Source: a virus. From it: a DNA stretch of 64,000 nt. Positions 1 to 8,872 of the stretch are shown here, piece after piece; position 1 is the stretch's first letter, and each line of letters starts with the position of its first letter. A program made the position numbers and the translations under genes. Under the pieces are notes generated by a model, which was given only the letters and a program-made list of their open reading frames with translations, had not been told where the DNA came from and made no database searches. The stretch spans positions 62,001 through 126,000 of IMG/VR virus record IMGVR_UViG_3300046535_002148; one strand, given 5' to 3'.

Positions 1-226
1 TGGGAAGGACGGTCTCGGTGGCGACGACGTTCTTCTGCAGCTTGAAGCCGTGCGCGTCGGCCGAGGCCTTCCACTCGGCCTTGACCGCGGCGATCACGGC
101 CTTGCGCTTCTTGTCGGTGTCGAATGCCGCAAGCTCGGCGACCTTGCTGTAGCTCCACATCTGGGGTGCAGGCATGAGGGCGGCGATCCTTTCCTTGATG
201 GCCTGGATGATGTGCTTCAGATTCAC
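1..226 (-). CDS. Virion-operon protein, partial at window edge
   Basis: This gene runs off the left edge, so only the first 75 residues are visible. It starts at a GTG that overlaps the stop of the upstream gene in a GTGA arrangement, which indicates translational coupling within the tail operon. The visible part is rich in Lys and Ala, probably helical, with no signal peptide and no motif I recognise. Position suggests a virion or tail-associated protein, but this is inference. Confidence 0.7.
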   Translation of the reverse strand, partial: MNLKHIIQAIKERIAALMPAPQMWSYSKVAELAAFDTDKKRKAVIAAVKAEWKASADAHGFKLQKNVVATETVLP

Positions 227-723
227 GGTGTCGTGGTCCCGTCCGGCGACGTCGTCAAATCCGGGAGGGCAGTGGTGACCGGCTGGATGACCTCGCCCAT
301 GGCCGCAGCGTCGCCGGTGACCTCCTGGATGACACCGGAGGCGTCGATGACGACCTCCAGGCCGTCAGTGCCGGTGCTCGCGCTGGTGTCGACGGCCGGG
401 TCGGGGAAGGTGACCTCGCCGGTGACGGTGAGCATGAAGGCCTCCGGCTCCACACCGTCGACGGTCTGGTCGTCCAGGACGCCGGTGACCGGTAGCGGCC
501 ACATCGGGGCGACGGTCTCGATGGTGGTCTCGGGGTTCGGGACGTAGCCGGCGTCGCGGGCCGTCGATTCCCAGTACTGGTGCACGACGGTGGCGAGCTG
601 GGCTCGCGCTGTCGGGTTGGTCTGCCATTTGGCGGTGGAGAGAAACTCTCCGTAGCTCCACAGCATGACTTCGTATCCCCCTCGGTCCTCGATGGTGAGA
701 TTCCCTTGTCCTGCGTCGGCCAT
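223..723 (-). CDS. Hypothetical virion-operon protein (166 aa)
   Basis: The gene starts at the ATG at 723, which overlaps the stop of the preceding tail gene (TGATG). The frame continues upstream of this ATG but reads as low-complexity shadow sequence there. The product is acidic and Thr/Val-rich, with predicted beta structure and a proline/threonine-rich C-terminus. I do not recognise a family. It is coupled to a downstream gene through GTGA and lies in the tail-fibre cluster, so a minor structural role is plausible. Confidence 0.75.
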   Translation of the reverse strand: MADAGQGNLTIEDRGGYEVMLWSYGEFLSTAKWQTNPTARAQLATVVHQYWESTARDAGYVPNPETTIETVAPMWPLPVTGVLDDQTVDGVEPEAFMLTVTGEVTFPDPAVDTSASTGTDGLEVVIDASGVIQEVTGDAAAMGEVIQPVTTALPDLTTSPDGTTTP

Positions 724-2027
724 CAGAAGATCCCTGCCAGTCGCAGGTCGAATGGAGAGCCGACGGACTTCTTCACCTCGATGGCGGCGATGGTGTGCCC
801 GCCGGCGAAGTTGGTGGTGAAGCCGAGGTTCTTGGCCCCGACTGGGCCGGCGTCGGGGTACCAGGCCGCGTAGGCGGTGTAGTTGCCGGAGCTGTTCGTG
901 TAGACGATCTCCCCGCCGTTGCCGGCGCTCGGGGTGTAACCGTTCACCGCGTTCCAGACGCGGCTGGTTCCGGCGACGCCGGACCAGTCGGCCATGATCA
1001 CCAGGATGCCGGAGTTCGCCGCGGTGGTGCTCAGGGCCAGCGCGGGCGGCGTCGACCCGGAGCCGGTGGTCAGGGCCGAGGCGCCGGGCACGCCGTTGGC
1101 GAAGCGGGCCACCGCGGTGCCCCAGGTGCCGCCGACGCTGCCGGTCACGGCCTGGGAGTAGGTCCAGGTGGCCCCGGCGGCGACCGGTGCCGACCACAGC
1201 CCGGCGCGGCAGCGCGAGGCGGTGCCCAACTGCTGCTGCTGGGTCCAGGTCACCGCCCCGCCGGTCGGGGTGGCGAAGACCTCGGCGTCCTCCTCGTCCA
1301 TGGACAACGCGACCAGCAGGTCCCCGGCCGCGGCGGTCACCGACACGGTGCGCGGGGAGGTGGTGGCGTTGAACCCGGCGTCGTACTTGCCGAGGTAGGA
1401 CATCGCGCCCCCGCCGCCGACCACCGGGGGGACGTAGTTGACGTGGTCGACGTAACCCGCCGGGGGCACACCGGAGGCCGATTGCAACCACACCAGCGGG
1501 ATGGAGTAGTCCAGGAGGTCCGGGGTCCAGGGGTGCCCGCAGGAGGCGAACTGGGTCCAGTTGGTGCCGTCGGCGCTGTAGTCGTAGTAGAAGTACCCGT
1601 TCGATTCGCGCACCCGCACCCAGTCCGCCGCCGCGACCGGGGCCGAGTCGGTGTAGACGCCACCGGCGATGCGGGTGCGCGCGAACATCGTCGTCCCGGT
1701 GTAGACGACCCCGCAGTAGATGAAGCTGGCGGGCATGTTGGCCAGGTTCACCGCGACCAGCAGGTAGGTGTTGGCCGGCAGCGACGGCCGGTTGGGCACG
1801 TTGTAGAAGATCGAGCTGCCGCGCATGTTGAAACGGCCGTTCGCGTTCACCAACGTGTTGTACGGACTGGCGGAGGCGTCCAGGAGCACCACGCCGTTGG
1901 GCGTCGTGGCCACACCGGAGTAGACGGTCCAGCGACTCAGCGACCCGAAGGAGTCGATGAACTTCTCGATCTTCGGCAGGGTGGAGACGTAGGTGTCGTT
2001 GCGGCCCTCGAGCAGCAGCAGCGTCAC
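723..2027 (-). CDS. Minor tail protein with lectin-like domain
   Basis: 434 aa, starting at a GTG that overlaps the upstream stop (GTGA). The N-terminal half has aromatic/Gly beta-rich sequence typical of concanavalin/LamG-like jelly-roll folds found in phage fibres. The C-terminal half is a second beta-rich module with repeated Ala/Gly/Thr stretches and a WTQ segment. No catalytic motif is visible. Position directly after other fibre genes supports a receptor-binding or minor tail role. The fold assignment is an inference from composition. Confidence 0.72.
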   Translation of the reverse strand: MTLLLLEGRNDTYVSTLPKIEKFIDSFGSLSRWTVYSGVATTPNGVVLLDASASPYNTLVNANGRFNMRGSSIFYNVPNRPSLPANTYLLVAVNLANMPASFIYCGVVYTGTTMFARTRIAGGVYTDSAPVAAADWVRVRESNGYFYYDYSADGTNWTQFASCGHPWTPDLLDYSIPLVWLQSASGVPPAGYVDHVNYVPPVVGGGGAMSYLGKYDAGFNATTSPRTVSVTAAAGDLLVALSMDEEDAEVFATPTGGAVTWTQQQQLGTASRCRAGLWSAPVAAGATWTYSQAVTGSVGGTWGTAVARFANGVPGASALTTGSGSTPPALALSTTAANSGILVIMADWSGVAGTSRVWNAVNGYTPSAGNGGEIVYTNSSGNYTAYAAWYPDAGPVGAKNLGFTTNFAGGHTIAAIEVKKSVGSPFDLRLAGIF

Positions 2028-3064
2028 AGCGGTTCCTCGGTGTACTCCACCGCGATGGTCCAGCTGCCGCTGGTGCCGATGGCGGTGCCGTTGTTGATCA
2101 CGAGGCCTTCGGCCGCGCCGCGCAGCACCGGGCACTTGGACGGTCGGGTGCCACCGAAGTCCCACGTGACCAGCGTGCCGGTGGTGGCCACCGAGCCACG
2201 CCAGATGCGGACGTTGCCCACCACCGTGCCGGGGGTGGAGGCGACAGTGTACCCGGTGGAGGATGCCGAGCTTGCCGGCTGGGTGCTGTCCACCGCCGCA
2301 ACGTTGGTCGCCGCGGTCGTCCCGCCGGAGTTGGCGGTGCTGCGCTTCTGGACCGTCCAGGTGGTGGTGGTGGCCGCACCGGCGATGCAGAGCACCTCGA
2401 TGCGGGTGACACGAATGAGCTTGGTCGCCGAACCGGACAGGCGGAACACGTCCGAGGCGATCGTGGTGCTCATGTTGGAGACGGAGGCGACGAAGGTGTC
2501 CTTCTGCCCGTCGATGATGGCCACGGTGGGACTGGGGTCGTAGAGGAACGGGCCCTGGGTGATGTAGGCCGCGACGGTTCCCTGCGTGGTGGCAGCCCCG
2601 GTCTGACGCACCCTCACGTACTGGTAGCCCGGGGCGATGTAGTTCCACGCGTACACCCCGTTGGCCGGCAACGTGGTGGTGATGTCGATGCGGGTGCCGT
2701 CGGTGCGGACCGCGTCGATGGGGAACCAGTTGGTGTTGTCCAGGCTGGCCTCGAAGGCGACCGGCACGTTGACCGAACCGCCCGAGGCGAGGATCACGAT
2801 GGTGCCGTTACCAGAGGAACCGATGGCGGTGGACACCGAGATCCCCGAACCGGTCAACGCCCCGGTCACCGTCGCAGCGCCACCGGCGGACCCGGCGAAG
2901 TTGACGTCGAGCATCGTCTTGGACCCGCTGGCGCTGAACGTGGCGATATCGGCGTCACCCACGCCGCCGGGCACCACGACCTGGCGGTGGTCGCCGCCGG
3001 TGACGGTGCGGGTGTCGATGTTCGCACCCGACCCCGGGGTGACTGCAACGGAACCGTCGGCCAT
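2024..3064 (-). CDS. Minor tail / virion protein (346 aa)
   Basis: The N-terminus contains a PGSGANIDTRTV-type segment, which I associate with actinophage virion proteins, followed by Ala/Thr/Gly-rich beta structure. There is no signal peptide and no enzymatic motif. It overlaps the next gene by four bases and lies 12 bases from the upstream esterase gene, so it is part of the same fibre operon. A structural role is well supported by context; the exact role is unknown. Confidence 0.7.
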   Translation of the reverse strand: MADGSVAVTPGSGANIDTRTVTGGDHRQVVVPGGVGDADIATFSASGSKTMLDVNFAGSAGGAATVTGALTGSGISVSTAIGSSGNGTIVILASGGSVNVPVAFEASLDNTNWFPIDAVRTDGTRIDITTTLPANGVYAWNYIAPGYQYVRVRQTGAATTQGTVAAYITQGPFLYDPSPTVAIIDGQKDTFVASVSNMSTTIASDVFRLSGSATKLIRVTRIEVLCIAGAATTTTWTVQKRSTANSGGTTAATNVAAVDSTQPASSASSTGYTVASTPGTVVGNVRIWRGSVATTGTLVTWDFGGTRPSKCPVLRGAAEGLVINNGTAIGTSGSWTIAVEYTEEPL

Positions 3065-3076
3065 CAGAAGCCCTTC

Positions 3077-4606
3077 CTAGTACCCACGGACGAATCCGAT
3101 GACGTAGAACAGGTCATCGGCCGAGTCGTAGGTCGCGGTCATGAAGTCCACGGCGCCGGCCGTGCTGGACAGGGTGGCGTTGGCGATGTCGGTGCCGAAA
3201 CGGAACTTGTTGCCCAGCGCCAGCGTGCGGGAGCCGGTCGCGTCCTGCTTGATCTTCCAGAGCAGCTTCTGGCCGTCGACGGCGCCGACCGGGTTGGCCA
3301 GGGTCCGGTTGCCGCCCAGGGTCACGCGGAAGTTGCTGCCCTGGGTGGCGTTGGTGGTGATGGTCGCGGCGTCGGTGAGGGTCACCGGTGCGCTCGGCTG
3401 GGTCCAGCCGTCGACCGGGGCGATCGTCGACATGATGAACTCGGCCATCATGCGGTTGCCGAGATCGTTGAAGTGAACGCCGTCCCCGTAACCGATGCCG
3501 TACGGGTCGGTTCCGGTCAACCCGAAGTAGTCGCCGAGGGCGATGCCCATGTCGATGAGGATCACGGCGCGGGTTGCTGCCGCTGCCTGGATCGCCGTCC
3601 GCGCGGTCTGCCAGGTCCCGGCGTTCGCGCCGTTGAACATCGACGGGATGCACAGGAAGAACGCCGGCAACTTGGCCGAGCAGGCGGTGTTGATGCGGTC
3701 GATGATCGTGGCGAGGTCCGCTTGGAGCTGGGCCGGGGTGCGACTCTGCGCGATGTCGTTGGTACCCAGGTTGAGAATCACCGCATCCGGTGCGACCGCC
3801 GCGATGCTCGCATCCCAGGTGTTGGTGCCCGCAGCTACGAAGTCCGAGGCCTTGTAGCCGGCGTGTGAGGCGTCCCAGACCCGGACGCCGGTGGACTCGT
3901 CGCCGTTGTAGACGTACACACCTTCGATGATCGAGGTGGTACTGGCGCCGGTGTTGATGATCGTGAGGGTGTGGCTGCCGGCCGTCAGGTTGCGGATCTG
4001 GACCTTGCGCCCGCCGATGGAGGTGGCGTTCGCGGAGTCGACGACCGTGGCGCTGCCGCCGTCGATGGCCCAGGAGAACGTCCCGAGCCCGGTGCCCTGG
4101 GCGAAGAAGATGTCGGCCCCGGTGCCGGTGAACGTGTAGGTGACCGTCTTGCCTGTGGAGGTCAACCAGGAGTCGCGCATGCCGAGGCCGAAGCCGACGC
4201 CCGCGACGTACCCGGACGGGTTGGAGTAGACCGGGTTGGTGGTCCACGTCGTACTGAAGCCGTACTGGGACGGCAGATAGCCCGACCTCCCGGACACCCC
4301 CAGCTTGTTGCCGAGGGTGGTGGCGAGTTGGTCGGCGTACCGCTTGGCCTTCGCTGAGACGTAAGCGCCTTCGGAGATGGAGTCACCCATCACGACGATG
4401 TCGACGCTCTTGCGGGCGATGGCTGCCGTCAACGGCCGGAACGTGGCGCGGTCCCCGTTGCCAGGAGTGACCGGGACGATGATCCCGTTGGGCTGGCGGA
4501 CCTTCACCACGCCGTTCTCGGCATACAGCAGCGCGCCCCCGGTCGGACTGGACCCGGGGGCGGACCCGACGTTCGCCAGGTGCTGGACCGCCTTGATGAA
4601 CTTCAT
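3077..4606 (-). CDS. Tail-associated GDSL/SGNH esterase
   Basis: 509 aa, starting at the ATG at 4606 in a TGATG overlap with the upstream fibre gene. The SGNH hydrolase signature is complete: a GDSIS block with the nucleophile Ser at residues 74-76, GTND (block III) at 281-284, and DGVH with the catalytic Asp/His pair at 375-378. A beta-rich insertion of about 150 residues separates blocks I and III. The C-terminus (from about 400) resembles a fibre tip module. Such enzymes deacetylate or cleave surface polysaccharides during adsorption. Family assignment is firm; the substrate is not known. Confidence 0.88.
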   Translation of the reverse strand: MKFIKAVQHLANVGSAPGSSPTGGALLYAENGVVKVRQPNGIIVPVTPGNGDRATFRPLTAAIARKSVDIVVMGDSISEGAYVSAKAKRYADQLATTLGNKLGVSGRSGYLPSQYGFSTTWTTNPVYSNPSGYVAGVGFGLGMRDSWLTSTGKTVTYTFTGTGADIFFAQGTGLGTFSWAIDGGSATVVDSANATSIGGRKVQIRNLTAGSHTLTIINTGASTTSIIEGVYVYNGDESTGVRVWDASHAGYKASDFVAAGTNTWDASIAAVAPDAVILNLGTNDIAQSRTPAQLQADLATIIDRINTACSAKLPAFFLCIPSMFNGANAGTWQTARTAIQAAAATRAVILIDMGIALGDYFGLTGTDPYGIGYGDGVHFNDLGNRMMAEFIMSTIAPVDGWTQPSAPVTLTDAATITTNATQGSNFRVTLGGNRTLANPVGAVDGQKLLWKIKQDATGSRTLALGNKFRFGTDIANATLSSTAGAVDFMTATYDSADDLFYVIGFVRGY

Positions 4607-6186
4607 CAGCCGGCGACGGTGACCCGCAGAGCAGCTGCCGAGTATGCGAAGTCCGAGGTGACGCCGATGGAGTTCGCGTCGATCACGCGGACCCCGAGCT
4701 CGACCAATGCACCACCGGTCGTCTCCTTGAACGCGGGCGGCAGGATGTCGGTGGTGTTGAGGTTGTGAGTGACCGTCACCTCGACACCGGCGGTCAAAGC
4801 GACCATGTCGGCGGCGTACTTGCCGAGGGTGCCGAGGTTGGCCCGGGCAGCCGCGGCGGTGGTGGCGCCGGTGCCACCGTTGGCGATGGCGATCGTGGTG
4901 CCGTTCCAGGTACCGGTCGCGATCGTGCCGAGCGTGGTGATCGAGGTCTGGCCCGCGTAGGTGGCGGCGATGTCGATCGTGGCGCCGGAGACGGTGACCC
5001 GGTTGGTGGTGCCGGTGTAGGTGGTCCCGGCCGCGCCCCACTGGTTGATCGCCAACGACGTGGTGCCGAGGGTGATCGGGTTCGGGGTCGAGACCTTCCA
5101 CTGGCTCGCGCCGTAGGTGGTGCCCTCCTCCACCATCCAGAACGCCTCGGAACTGACGGTGTCCGTGGCGCGGGACCAGGCCCCGGCCGCGGCGACGTAC
5201 GGGCCGTTCTGGCTGGCGGTGGTCTGCCCGACCGCGAGGACGCGGTCACCGGCGATCGGGGTGACGCCGTCGATCGCCGCCAGGCCCGACAGCCCCAGGT
5301 TGCCGGTCGCGACCAGGCGCACGCTCGGCTTGTTGTCGATGCCGGCCTGCGCGGCCTGGAGATCGGCGAGTCGCACGGCGTCGGAGGTCTGGACCGGGGC
5401 GCCCAGACCAGTGAGGATCTGGCCGTTCATGTTGACGCTGGCCGTCGGTACGGCGACCTGGTCCAGCCGGTAGTTGCCCGGCATCGCCTGGGTTGCGCCG
5501 TTGCCCAGGGTGCGCAGGGATGCGAGGCCGGCGATGCCGTCCTTGTTCGCTGCGGCGATGTTGACGTCGGTGATCGTGGCCGCGGCGATCTTGACACCGG
5601 CCCCTGCCGGTCCGCCGGTGACAGACCCGTCGGTCGGCACACGCTGGTCCGACAGGCGGGAGTCGTTACCGGCGGCAGCCTGCGCGGCCCCGGTGCCGAG
5701 GGTTCGCAGTGAGGCGACGCCCGCTGCACCGTCCTTGTTGGCCGCGGCGATCTGAACGTCGGTGATCGTGGCGCTGGCGATGTTCGCCGCGGTGATGGTG
5801 GCCGCAGCGATCTTGACCCCGGCACCAGCGGTGCCACCGGTGACCGAGGCGTCGGTGGGGACACGCTGGTCAGAAAGACGCGCGTCGTTGCCGACGGTCA
5901 CCGTGGACGCGGTGGAGCCGAGTGGGATCTGCGCGATCGGGACCGTGCCACCCGCGCCGAGTGATGCGTAACCGTTCGCGACGCCCTTGTTGGTCAGCAG
6001 TTCGGCGCCGGTCAACGACGAGAGGACCCAGGAACCGTTCTCATAGACCTTGAAACGGTTGACGCTGGTGTCGTACCAGAGCTGACCGTTGACCGGGGAC
6101 GACGGCGCGGACGATGCCGACTCGGGCACAAGCCCGAGGACCGGGATCTTCCGGTGGTCGTACTGGACGGAGATCTTCTTGGCCAC
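4606..6186 (-). CDS. Tail fibre protein with internal repeats
   Basis: 526 aa. The N-terminus has a PVNGQLWYDTS segment common in phage fibre proteins. Residues about 100-240 contain tandem copies of a unit built from DxRLSDQRVPTD, TGGxAGAGVKIAAATI and AAANKDGxAGxASLRTLG, so the shaft has grown by duplication. The C-terminus contains NGGTGATTAAAARANLG, a phage fibre signature. It lies immediately upstream of the esterase gene. The repeats make copy-number change by recombination likely. Confidence 0.88.
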   Translation of the reverse strand: MAKKISVQYDHRKIPVLGLVPESASSAPSSPVNGQLWYDTSVNRFKVYENGSWVLSSLTGAELLTNKGVANGYASLGAGGTVPIAQIPLGSTASTVTVGNDARLSDQRVPTDASVTGGTAGAGVKIAAATITAANIASATITDVQIAAANKDGAAGVASLRTLGTGAAQAAAGNDSRLSDQRVPTDGSVTGGPAGAGVKIAAATITDVNIAAANKDGIAGLASLRTLGNGATQAMPGNYRLDQVAVPTASVNMNGQILTGLGAPVQTSDAVRLADLQAAQAGIDNKPSVRLVATGNLGLSGLAAIDGVTPIAGDRVLAVGQTTASQNGPYVAAAGAWSRATDTVSSEAFWMVEEGTTYGASQWKVSTPNPITLGTTSLAINQWGAAGTTYTGTTNRVTVSGATIDIAATYAGQTSITTLGTIATGTWNGTTIAIANGGTGATTAAAARANLGTLGKYAADMVALTAGVEVTVTHNLNTTDILPPAFKETTGGALVELGVRVIDANSIGVTSDFAYSAAALRVTVAG

Positions 6187-6201
6187 CGCCGTTCTTCCTT
6201 T

Positions 6202-6618
6202 CTAGTAGAGGATCTGGACGACGCCGGCCTCGGGGTAGAACCATTCGAGGAGCACCGTGTTCTCGTCGAGGACGACTGGGTCGCCCTCCTTCTCCGTGAC
6301 CCCGTCGAGCTCGAAAGCCGTGATCTCGACTGCACGGGTGTTGAGTCCGTGGTTGACCACCCACTCGGCAGTGGCCGCGGCGAAGGTGACGTACATGTGG
6401 CGGGCCCCGGCCGCGCCGTCGACGCCGGGCAGGCCCTGGGCGCCTTGCGGACCGGCGATGCCTTGCGGTCCAGCGGGCCCGGTGGTGCCCTGCGGGCCCA
6501 GAGGTCCGGGGATGCCGCGGGGGCCGGTGTTGTAGAGGACAGTCCACGGCGAGGCCGGGTCCTCCTGGCGGACCTCGACCTGCTCGTCGCCGGTGACGGT
6601 GACGTTGATGTCAGCCAC
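6202..6618 (-). CDS. Collagen-like minor tail protein
   Basis: 138 aa. Residues about 31-70 form a run of Gly-X-Y triplets, mostly GPx/GAQ, consistent with a short trimeric collagen-like stalk. A small beta-rich C-terminal domain follows, which may be the trimerisation head. The start ATG overlaps the upstream gene by eight bases. Collagen-like stalks are common in actinophage and Firmicute phage fibres. A fibre role is well supported. Confidence 0.85.
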   Translation of the reverse strand: MADINVTVTGDEQVEVRQEDPASPWTVLYNTGPRGIPGPLGPQGTTGPAGPQGIAGPQGAQGLPGVDGAAGARHMYVTFAAATAEWVVNHGLNTRAVEITAFELDGVTEKEGDPVVLDENTVLLEWFYPEAGVVQILY

Positions 6619-6964
6619 GGGTCACTGCCGGGCGGAACTCGACGTCGCCCTCGATCAGCCGGACGACCTCGGAGGCGTCGGCGATCGTGTGCAGCTCGAG
6701 GTCGTAGACGCCCTTCTTGGCGGAGATGGTGTCGGTGACGTCTGCGCCGATCCACAGCATCAGGGCGCCTGGGACGGCCTCGATGCGTCCGTTGGCGAGG
6801 TTGAGGGTGAGCAGCGGATCGGGGTCGCTCAGGCGCTGCCGGATCTGCATGACCGGCGAGATGCCGACGAAGCTCATGGGCGAGCCGTCGGCGTTGTAGC
6901 AAGCGATCGTCTTGCGGAAGGTCGCGCCGACCTCGATGACGAGCTTCACCCTCGCGGCGGTCAT
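6611..6964 (-). CDS. Conserved phage tail-fibre-associated protein (117 aa)
   Basis: This small beta-rich protein matches the general pattern of phage proteins encoded next to collagen-like fibres: a hydrophobic N-terminal strand, a QIR/PVMQIR motif, and a YDLELHTIA strand. It is first in the fibre gene block and overlaps the collagen-like gene by eight bases. A GGTCGATAC-containing element lies about 40 bases upstream of its ATG and may be a promoter. Function is inferred from position only. Confidence 0.65.
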   Translation of the reverse strand: MTAARVKLVIEVGATFRKTIACYNADGSPMSFVGISPVMQIRQRLSDPDPLLTLNLANGRIEAVPGALMLWIGADVTDTISAKKGVYDLELHTIADASEVVRLIEGDVEFRPAVTRG

Positions 6965-7000
6965 CCGACCTCCGCGCGCACCAGTCCCGTCATCCTCGGT

Positions 7001-7012
7001 GTATCGACCGGG
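7001..7012 (-). promoter_or_regulatory. GGTCGATAC element upstream of fibre genes
   Basis: On the minus strand this reads CCCGGTCGATAC, about 40 bases before the ATG at 6964. The same twelve bases occur at 24,988-24,999, about 30 bases before another minus-strand start. It resembles the -10 part of sigma-28 type promoters (GCCGATAA), but no clear TAAA -35 is present. The promoter role is tentative. Confidence 0.35.
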
Positions 7013-7021
7013 CGCGGCACC

Positions 7022-7687
7022 TCAGGAAAAGGCGTTCAGGTGCATGTCCAGGCAAGTGCCGAGCCAATGTCCATATGCCGGGGGCAAGGCCTCCCGCAGC
7101 TCGAAGTGATCGTCGATCCAGTCGATCTGCTTGGCGACCTGGATCTCCTCGACGGTGGCCTTGCCGCCGCCCTCGCCGTACGCCGCAACGTATGGACCGT
7201 CGTAATAGACGCCGTGACGCCAGCCGCGGACCCGGCCGCGGTGCGGGACGTGGGTGGGCTTGTCGGTGGTCCAGTTGCCCAGCTCGAAGTAACGGTGCAT
7301 CAGGACCCCGAGGCCGAACATCTCCCCGCACAGCGTGATGTCCTTGCGCACCGGGGCGCCCTGCACGTTCTCGATGACCCAAGGGATGTCGTAGCGCTGG
7401 AGGAACTCGCGGGTCGGCCCGATCAGGTCGACGTGGTTGTGAGGCCGGTCCTTGTTCGTCCCCTTGGTCGGGGCCGAGTGGATCTGACAGGGCGGGCTGG
7501 CGTGGATGGCGTCGAAGCGGTCGACGAACCAGCTGCTGGACAGGACCTCGAGGGCGTCGGCCTGGATGAACTCGAAGGGGTAGCTCGGGCGCGGTTCGAT
7601 GTCGACGCCGACGACCTCCCAGCCGGCGCGGGCGTAGCCGACCGCCCCTCCCCCGGCACAACAGAACAGATCGAGCAGCCGCGGCAC
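7022..7687 (-). CDS. Cytosine-C5 methyltransferase-like protein
   Basis: 221 aa. The N-terminus has the SAM-binding motif DLFCCAGGGAVGY (motif I), followed by an acidic strand at about residues 27-31 and the catalytic ASPPCQ (motif IV, about 65-70) and VIENV (motif VI). At 221 aa it lacks the large target-recognition domain and motifs IX-X of classical Dcm-type enzymes. It may modify DNA in a compact form or act on an unusual substrate. A paralogue lies at 20,066-20,767. Confidence 0.82.
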   Translation of the reverse strand: MPRLLDLFCCAGGGAVGYARAGWEVVGVDIEPRPSYPFEFIQADALEVLSSSWFVDRFDAIHASPPCQIHSAPTKGTNKDRPHNHVDLIGPTREFLQRYDIPWVIENVQGAPVRKDITLCGEMFGLGVLMHRYFELGNWTTDKPTHVPHRGRVRGWRHGVYYDGPYVAAYGEGGGKATVEEIQVAKQIDWIDDHFELREALPPAYGHWLGTCLDMHLNAFS

Positions 7688-7694
7688 TGATCTC

Positions 7695-7820
7695 CTACGG
7701 GTTGGGTGAGCGCACGACGGCGCAGAGGATCTCGGTGGCCTCCTCGCGGCTGAAGCCGCTCTGGATCAGCAGCTCGTGGAAGCGCTTGAGCTGCTTGGCC
7801 GTGGACTCGTGCGGACGCAT
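7695..7820 (-). CDS. Small hypothetical protein (41 aa)
   Basis: A short ORF beginning at ATG 7820 and ending seven bases before the methyltransferase gene. The peptide is predicted helical, with KQLKRFHELL and SREEATEILCAV segments, and may be a small DNA- or protein-binding helix pair. A TGACG-N3-CGTCA palindrome sits 13 bases upstream, and a 20-bp CTCCC..GGGAG palindrome about 50 bases upstream. This argues that the ORF is expressed under regulation. No family is recognised. Confidence 0.6.
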   Translation of the reverse strand: MRPHESTAKQLKRFHELLIQSGFSREEATEILCAVVRSPNP

Positions 7821-7832
7821 CGGACGACGGTA

Positions 7833-7845
7833 TGACGTCGCGTCA
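7833..7845. promoter_or_regulatory. TGACG-N3-CGTCA palindrome
   Basis: The site reads TGACGTCGCGTCA and is perfectly symmetric around the central TCG. The same half-sites recur at 25,796-25,808 and 48,403-48,415. It lies just upstream of the 41-aa gene, where an operator would be expected. Confidence 0.45.
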
Positions 7846-7868
7846 GTTCCTCGTGGGGGCGCAGTTTT

Positions 7869-7888
7869 CTCCCGAGCCGGCTTGGGAG
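7869..7888. promoter_or_regulatory. 20-bp operator-like palindrome, site 1
   Basis: CTCCCGAGCCGGCTTGGGAG. This is a member of a family of about fourteen such palindromes in the window. It lies between a minus-strand membrane-protein gene and the 41-aa gene, in a stretch with no other coding. Confidence 0.7.
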
Positions 7889-7895
7889 TTTGCTG

Positions 7896-8060
7896 TCAGT
7901 GGGTCTGTGCGTAGTCGTGGATGTGGACCAGCACCAGCAGGAGCAGGCCCAGGGCGATCCAGTTGATCTGCCTGGCCCGGGCCGGCATCCCCACGTCGAT
8001 CGTGGCGATCCCGAAGGCGATGGCGGCGAAGATCCAGAGGATCAGGTCGATGGTGTCCAT
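7896..8060 (-). CDS. Two-helix membrane protein (54 aa)
   Basis: Two hydrophobic segments (residues about 6-22 and 32-47), separated by a short polar loop, predict a small inner-membrane hairpin. The start ATG at 8060 lies within the 3' end of the endonuclease VII gene (19-base overlap). It could be a holin-like or exclusion protein, but no sequence signature decides this. Confidence 0.6.
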   Translation of the reverse strand: MDTIDLILWIFAAIAFGIATIDVGMPARARQINWIALGLLLLVLVHIHDYAQTH

Positions 8061-8872
8061 GCCAAGACATCGACCGGGGCGTCGATGCCGACGACATCCG
8101 ACTGCTGCTTGAGGTAGCGGATCGCGGCTTCCAACTTCTCGACGGAGTCGCGGAACAACCCCAAGCCGTTGTTGCACCCGTGGCAGAGCAAACCCCGGAT
8201 GCACTTGCCGCAGGTCTTCGTCGGGTGCGCGCAGCAGGCGTGGTCATGATCGACCACCGGCTCCAACATCGCCTCCGAGCAGATCGCGCACCGACCCTGC
8301 TGAGCGATGAGCATCGCGGCCCAGGCGTCCGGCGTGAGACCGAACTTCTTGGAAAGGTGCGAGTGCCACGAGATCACGCGCAACTGCACCGCGCGATCTC
8401 GTCCATGCACTTCGGTACAGGTAGCGCAGCGGTACTGCCAACCAGCACCGCGCCGGTGGTAGTCGTCCAGCGGCTTCACGATCCCGCAGTTGGTGCACCG
8501 ACGAAGGCCCTGGTTGAGCAACGCCACGCGCTGACGTCTGAGCGCGCCAACTTGAGGATCTGCAACCTCTCGCGCGTCCCTGCGCCGTTCGGTCTGCGCC
8601 GCCGTGTCCGCCGATCGCTTGCAACGAGTCGAGCAGTAGACCCGGTCTGGACCGCTACCGCTCATCCACTCCATGCGCGCCCCACAGATGGCGCAGTCCG
8701 CCGTCCGCTTCTCGGGGCGCTCCCGGGTCCGGTCGTTGTAGGCCTTCTGGTAGACGGCGCGACAGGGCTTGCACCAGGACCCGCGTGCCGCCCGCTCGTT
8801 GATGCCGCACTTCGTGCACAACGAAGCCCCCGCCGGTCCGACGGGGGCTTCGTTCGTTTCGATGATCGTCAT
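8042..8872 (-). CDS. Recombination endonuclease VII-type HNH nuclease
   Basis: 276 aa. The C-terminal third matches the endonuclease VII (T4 gp49) pattern: QQGRCAICxE, DHDH, then CxxCIRGLLCHGCNNGLGLF. This is a zinc-bound HNH-like site that resolves Holliday junctions and branched DNA before packaging. The N-terminal 150 residues hold additional Cys-pair zinc ribbons (CTKCG, CAICG, CTNCG). It is inserted between capsid and tail genes, a common place for such nucleases. Its first codons contain a strong inverted repeat (see separate entry). Confidence 0.85.
   Translation of the reverse strand: MTIIETNEAPVGPAGASLCTKCGINERAARGSWCKPCRAVYQKAYNDRTRERPEKRTADCAICGARMEWMSGSGPDRVYCSTRCKRSADTAAQTERRRDAREVADPQVGALRRQRVALLNQGLRRCTNCGIVKPLDDYHRRGAGWQYRCATCTEVHGRDRAVQLRVISWHSHLSKKFGLTPDAWAAMLIAQQGRCAICSEAMLEPVVDHDHACCAHPTKTCGKCIRGLLCHGCNNGLGLFRDSVEKLEAAIRYLKQQSDVVGIDAPVDVLAWTPST
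8820..8854. terminator. Strong hairpin inside the endonuclease VII start
   Basis: A perfect 13-bp inverted repeat, AACGAAGCCCCCG / CGGGGGCTTCGTT with a 9-base loop, lies about 80 bases past the end of the capsid gene in the direction of transcription. It has the form of an intrinsic terminator stem but lacks a clear U-run on either strand. It covers the first codons of the nuclease gene. Confidence 0.5.

Noticed and set aside
223-2648. Long frames extending upstream of the real tail genes
   Set aside because: The upstream portions are Arg/Pro/His-rich and overlap the neighbouring tail gene in another frame. The real starts are fixed by four-base couplings.
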